Positions 59,741 to 64,000 of a stretch of 64,000 bases of DNA are shown in pieces. The position numbers and the translations under genes were made by a program. Position 1 is the first letter of the stretch, and the number at the start of each line of letters is the position of its first letter. This DNA is from Larimichthys crocea (Eukaryota; Chordata; Actinopteri; Sciaenidae): NCBI RefSeq assembly GCF_000972845.2, contig NC_040015.1:3980890-4044889 (forward strand), given 5' to 3'. Under the pieces are notes generated by a model. That model was not told the DNA's origin. It worked only from the letters and a program-made list of their open reading frames with translations, and did no database searches.

Positions 59741-59785
59741 GTAGACACTGCCTAACATCACACCGTGATGTTAGGCAGTGTCTAC
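59741..59785. repeat. Perfect 21-bp inverted repeat (hairpin)
   Basis: The arm gtagacactgcctaacatca plus c (59741-59761) is followed by three bases (acc) and then by its exact reverse complement (59765-59785). A (GT)n run starts directly after. The loop is too short for a conventional microRNA precursor. Confidence 0.95.
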
Positions 59786-60656
59786 TGTGTGTGTGTGTGT
59801 GTGTGTCGTCAGAGGCTGGTGGCGTGACCAGAGGGGAGGATCACAGTGTTACACACACCACTAATCACACAAATGGGGAGGATCACACGCTATAAACACA
59901 CATACACACAGATCAGAGTCATGAAGTCTGAGAGATCAAAGGGTTAACATGAGCATGCTCTTTGTCTCACACACACGTACTACAAAGGCAGACCTTGTGG
60001 CGACAAAGTCACACCTGATTTTCTGAAATAAACTTGAAAAATGTTATTTTTGTCACACTTCACTACTTAAATAACATGATTTGACATGATGCTTTAATGA
60101 CAGTAAACCTCACTGTTATTCCACATGTAAACTGTCGCCTCTCTGACTCGGTGATGGCGCTGTGGAATGACCTTTTAACCTCAACCATCCTCTGTGGTCA
60201 TTCAGCTTCAGCGGCAATACAACAAAATGCAAAAACCCAATATAGATGAATGTACAGCACGATGTTTCCTCAAATGTGCCTGAAGCAAACTTTTCAAAAA
60301 GTAAGAAGGAAGTTAAAGAGATGACAAAAAAAAACAACAACCAGATATGAGAGCTAATTACAGCTTTGATGTCTCAAACTTCAGAAGTCAGAATTAGGAA
60401 AAAGTTCTCTTTTCCGTTTTTCTCTTTTCAGGACAATATACTATAACACTTGATCTACATAATACACTAGACTGTTCAACATAATGGATGTCTTTGAACA
60501 AAAGGTTGCAGAGCTCACAAGAAGAGACACTTTCACAGCTCACTTAATACAGCATAGCGCTGTACCGGTGATAAAAACTAGTCTGAGAGAGAGAAACAAT
60601 GGGAGATTAATGGACACAAAAACATGATGTCACTTTTCTCTCATAAACTAACGTCT
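59786..60656. other. No gene seen
   Basis: AT-rich with short (GT)n/(AC)n runs (59787-59806). No supported exon. Confidence 0.45.
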
Positions 60657-61235
60657 GTTAACTCCTGTTGCTGCTGCACTGACTTGTAATCAGGTGAATG
60701 GTGTCTCTGTCATTCGTACGTCTGTTCTCACTCTATGTAACTTTGGGCTCCGGGTCGGGAGAAGTACGTAACGCTTTACGGCACTAAGTCACACAGCACC
60801 AACTATTTCACTGATTCTGGTGAAACTGGATCATATTTTATGGAGGAAATGTTTTCTGGTTTTCCCTCTGATGTCCTCCGGCTGCTCCGCCTCAACTCTC
60901 TGTGATTTACAGAGTTTCCTGATGGACAGTGAAGTAAACTGCTGCCAGCTGTAGCTGCTGTTAGCTAATGTTAGCTCAGTTTGTTAGCCAGGCTGCCAGT
61001 GAGTGCAGAACTGAATCGGTACCAGAACTAGAGCTCGGTGAGCGGGCGATATAACCAGGCTCAGCAGCCTCTATAATAAGAGGACATAATAAGAGACTAA
61101 AGAGGACGTTAACAGAGGACGCTAAGAAAGAGTGGAGGAGAGAGTGTGCGAGAAAGAAGTCGCCAGAGTAAATCTGGGACTGACTTTTAGTGGTTGGTGA
61201 GAGCTTGGTGAAATAAAAGGTTGGAAGATGGACTG
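60657..61235 (+). repeat. Repeat family D, longest uninterrupted copy
   Basis: It runs from 'gttaactcctgttgctgctg' through 'ccgggtcgggagaagtacgt', 'ttagctaatgttagctcagt' and 'agtggttggtgagagcttgg' to 'gaaataaaaggttggaag'. Copies or pieces occur at 22200-23130 (inverted), 44865, 46741 and 58286. There are no terminal inverted repeats, no long ORF and no Pol III boxes that I can see, so the class is unknown. Confidence 0.8.
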
Positions 61236-61867
61236 GGCTTCAGACTTTGTGGTGATACCAAACACAGGTCCATAAACCCAGACAGCATCACCATGGCTCC
61301 TGTGGGTGAATTTAAAATCTTCAACCTTCATCTTACTCTGGTTCACTTACAATCAGATTCTTTAACGTGTACGTATCCAGAGAGGACTGAAGCAGTAATT
61401 TATCATTTCTCCAAACGGGTTCAAACTGGTTCCCCATAGTGGCATAGCAACAGCAGTAACCATGACCAGCACTTCCCACAAGCATCTGTTAAGTGCTGCT
61501 GTTAAAATATGAGGCGGCTGATGGATGCAGAGTCGGAAACGCAACAAACTAAACACTGCCAAATTTTCAGGTACCATGGAAACAAAACTGTCTTTCAGGG
61601 CAGCCAAAGCCATACAAGCTCCACTACACTTCTACAGCTGTCAGTAATATACTCCATCACTATACACAATCACAGGTCTGAATGTGAATTACTCTAGTCC
61701 ATCCAATGTGCAGGCCATGCGGAAGATAATGGTACGCCAGGTTTTTAGTTTTGTCAGCTGAAATGTGTTTGATCCTTTTAAGTTGATATGTTGAACTTCA
61801 GGTGATACTGTGTCTGACCAACAGTCTGAAAGCCCAAAGATCCCCAAACATAAAACCACTGTCTGAT
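61236..61867. other. No gene seen
   Basis: May still be repeat-derived. No supported exon. Confidence 0.4.
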
Positions 61868-61935
61868 AACCAAGCTGGAACACTAATTGTTGACTAATTA
61901 ATCATTTAACCGCCTAATTGTTTCAGCACTACTTG
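61868..61935 (-). repeat. Fragment of the 'ctgcaactaacgatta' MITE
   Basis: On the minus strand it begins 'gtgctgaaacaattaggcgg' and continues with 'gattaattagtcaac', in the style of the terminal part of this family. Confidence 0.4.
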
Positions 61936-62545
61936 AGTTCATATTCAGTCAAAATTTTAGTTTTACATGTCTTAATTTCAAAATAATTTCTCACAGTTTT
62001 AAAGTTAATTTGGAGCAGAAACATAACATATTACCTTATTATCATCATCTTGGATTTGGTAAACTAGCAAATGGTAGCTTATTTTCACATACAGCAGTTA
62101 TGGAGCAACATGTTGCATCACCTGATGAATGTTAAATTCAATATTTGCTTTCTTTGAGCTCTGGTTTTGGTCTCCACTAACTCTTCAGGGAAATATCTGT
62201 CTCTTTAGCTGCTAATTGTTCACCAGCTAGTCTCTAACCGTGTCTGTCTGCTGTCTGGTGGCCAGTTTTTTTCCTGAAAATGATGCTATCAGAGCCATGA
62301 GAGTGGACAAACAATGAGATGATAGTCACTTTAAAAATGTGCTATGACTGAAGAGAGCTGCAGACTATCTATTGCAGCCTCTTTACCATTTTTAAACAGT
62401 AGAAATGTGTGAAAATATCAGCAAAGTGCTCGACAGACCCGACTGCATAGATTGAGGATTTATTGACATTTCGGTCAAGGAAACTTTCCTTAATTAGCAT
62501 GCAGAAATTCTTTGACTTTATCAAAAGGAAGTGAGCATTTTAAAT

Positions 62546-62640
62546 CCCTCCCTGTGGAACGAGCTTCCCACCATCAGCAGGAAATCACATAATCTTAGTA
62601 TTCAAGCCCACGCTTCAGACTTTACTCAACTCAGTGTAAA
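62546..62640 (+). pseudogene. Possible non-LTR retrotransposon 3' coding fragment
   Basis: One plus-strand frame reads PSLWNELPTISRKSHNLSIQ. The 'LWN-LP---R----L--F' pattern is typical of the C-terminal end of many fish LINE ORF2 proteins, where it lies just before the stop. No reverse transcriptase motif is visible upstream, so it would be a short 5'-truncated remnant. Confidence 0.3.
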
Positions 62641-63097
62641 AGTTTCCTCCTCTGCCACTTCATCAGATGTTCATTTGCTCCTTATTTGACTTCCCTGCAG
62701 TCTTTTATTCATGTAGTCTTCCTGAGTGACCCGGGCTACTGCTCTCCTACACGATCACGTGTGTTTAGTTCTTTGTCCTCTGAAGCACTTCTGTCCTGTT
62801 TCTTAGGGCTGTTTTGTTGAGACTTTCTGTCTTTTGTTAACATGGTGCATATGTTAATGATTTTCTAAAAAAGCAGCTGGTCTCCTTCCATTCACTCTCA
62901 TTCAGGTCGATTCTTTGCCTTCATGTCGGTTTCATCTTTCTGCCACAGAGAGACGGTGAGAAACTCAAACTACAGTTTGATTCCACTTTTATTTTTTCAA
63001 ATGTGAATTTAAAAAGCCAAACGACCTCATACCTCTAAAATATTAACTGGTAGAAAAAGGTGACACATGTTAATCACTGCCAATCACAATATGTCTC

Positions 63098-63475
63098 AGG
63101 GCTCCAACTAATGATTACTTACAACCACACCAACTAATTTAGTTACTTACGCAATCTGATGATTATTTTCTTGATTAATCTTAATTTGTTGGTCTATACT
63201 GTCAGAAAATAGAAAAATGTCCATTTCAAGGTTCCAAAGGTCATAATGATCTTGATTTGTCCATCCAAAACACCAAATATTTATATTATATGAAATATAT
63301 ATATTTTGAAATATATATAATATCAAAAATAAAATTAGAAATATTCACAGTTGAGGAGCAGAAAATAGTGTTTCTATTTAAAAATGATGAAATGATAAAA
63401 TCCTTACATTCTATAAAAATGAATGGATATCAATCAGAAATAATTGGTTTAGTTTTCCTTCAACATAAAATCTGA
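63098..63475 (+). mobile_element. Teleost MITE of the 'agggctgcaactaacgatta' type
   Basis: It begins 'cagggctccaactaatgatt', followed by 'tgatgattattttcttgatt', 'actgtcagaaaatagaaaaa', 'tgatcttgatttgtccatcc' and 'agaaatattcacagttgagg', in an order I know from an abundant fish repeat. No target-site duplication was paired. A 72-codon frame inside is by chance. Confidence 0.6.
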
Positions 63476-64000
63476 AAACATATTTTGTGGGGGATTATGG
63501 CAGTGTAAGTTTTATCATGTTTGGTCCCAGCGGGATTCAAACCTCTAAAACGGTCAGTGAGACTCGAGCTTTAGGGGCACCACAGTTTACATTTTGGAGG
63601 TACGAGTGTTTCGTGTGACAGCAGCGATTAATCTGCGCTCACTGGGAGAGTCTTGGAGTCACTTGTGGAGGTCGGAGGTCAAATGGCTGTCAACAGTGAT
63701 GCCAGCGACCCGCAGCGGCAGACTTTTCGGCAGACCTCCGTCTCCTTGGCGACTGTTTACAGCAGCAGGGGAGTGGCTCCCGACGCCCAGTCAGGCCCCA
63801 CCGGGCGACACAGCGGCCACGTATAAATCACTCCCTGAGGAAAACAATGGGGCCATATGTAGCGCTCTCATAAAGGACGATCCGACACCTCGCTCACACG
63901 TTGCTGCTGCTGCTGCTGCTGACTACCTCCCAGTCTCACCGCACGCAGAGAGATACGAAACTCCGAAGGTCTTGTGCACGCAATTTGATATTTACGATCA
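63476..64000. other. No gene seen; GC-richer sequence at the right edge
   Basis: Positions 63600-63990 are repeat-poor and GC-richer than the surroundings, with a (GCT)6 run at 63904-63921 and a TATA-like 'cacgtataaatcac' at about 63820. A 5' exon or promoter is possible, but neither a frame nor splice sites support it. Confidence 0.35.

Noticed and set aside
59741..59785. microRNA precursor
   Set aside because: The stem is perfect and only 21 bp with a 3-base loop, unlike metazoan precursors.
1..64000. CRISPR array, operon, prophage or integrated virus
   Set aside because: No spaced direct repeats of suitable length, no dense same-strand genes and no viral protein signatures; the sequence is plainly vertebrate nuclear DNA.

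Overview
The window is vertebrate nuclear DNA, most likely from a ray-finned fish of the percomorph type. The evidence is indirect: very large introns and intergenic space, long (AC)n arrays, GT-AG splice junctions, and many interspersed repeats that look like families known to me from teleosts (hAT elements with 8-bp target-site duplications, a Tc1-like MITE, tRNA-derived SINEs, the repeat with an 'acgcttttatccaaagcg' core). Nothing bacterial is present: no operons, rRNA, free-standing tRNA or CRISPR. Almost all long ORFs are chance frames in repeats or purine-rich tracts.

Protein-coding content is sparse. The best supported gene lies on the minus strand: three exons (52344-52395, 43242-43401, 41176-41213) have good splice sites and phases that join exactly, giving a C-terminus of about 82 residues with a proline/valine segment, a long Asp/Glu run, a dileucine and a DYDDGF tail, then a stop and a poly(A) signal at 41045-41050. 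I cannot name the gene; its upstream exons are not visible and probably lie beyond the right edge. A second minus-strand exon candidate (9580-9747, 168 bp, phase 1-1) has strong sites on both sides and must belong to another transcript, because the first gene stops at 41176. A weaker candidate is at 3156-3228.

The left third (1-17.3 kb) is a mosaic of transposon remains: a hAT MITE (124-794), a 938-bp foldback element inside an older repeat (4619-5556), two pieces of a THAP zinc-finger coding region (10640-11115), a small TIR element carrying a fragment of an integrase-like ORF (11751-12168), and a 3-kb decayed hAT element with recognisable transposase pieces (13476-16439). The middle (17-41 kb) holds more repeats, a cluster of (AC)n arrays (26.2-26.7 kb), a hAT MITE (27169-27838) and a three-level nest (29726-31722). 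The right part (41-64 kb) is mostly intron and upstream sequence of the minus-strand gene, with several copies of an unidentified repeat family (D), two other repeat families and a perfect 21-bp hairpin (59741-59785).

For convenience five recurrent families are lettered: A (four copies), B (two), C (three), D (five pieces), E (two). The letters are mine. I see no gene cluster that works as a multi-component system. The most unusual object is the foldback element at 4619-5556.
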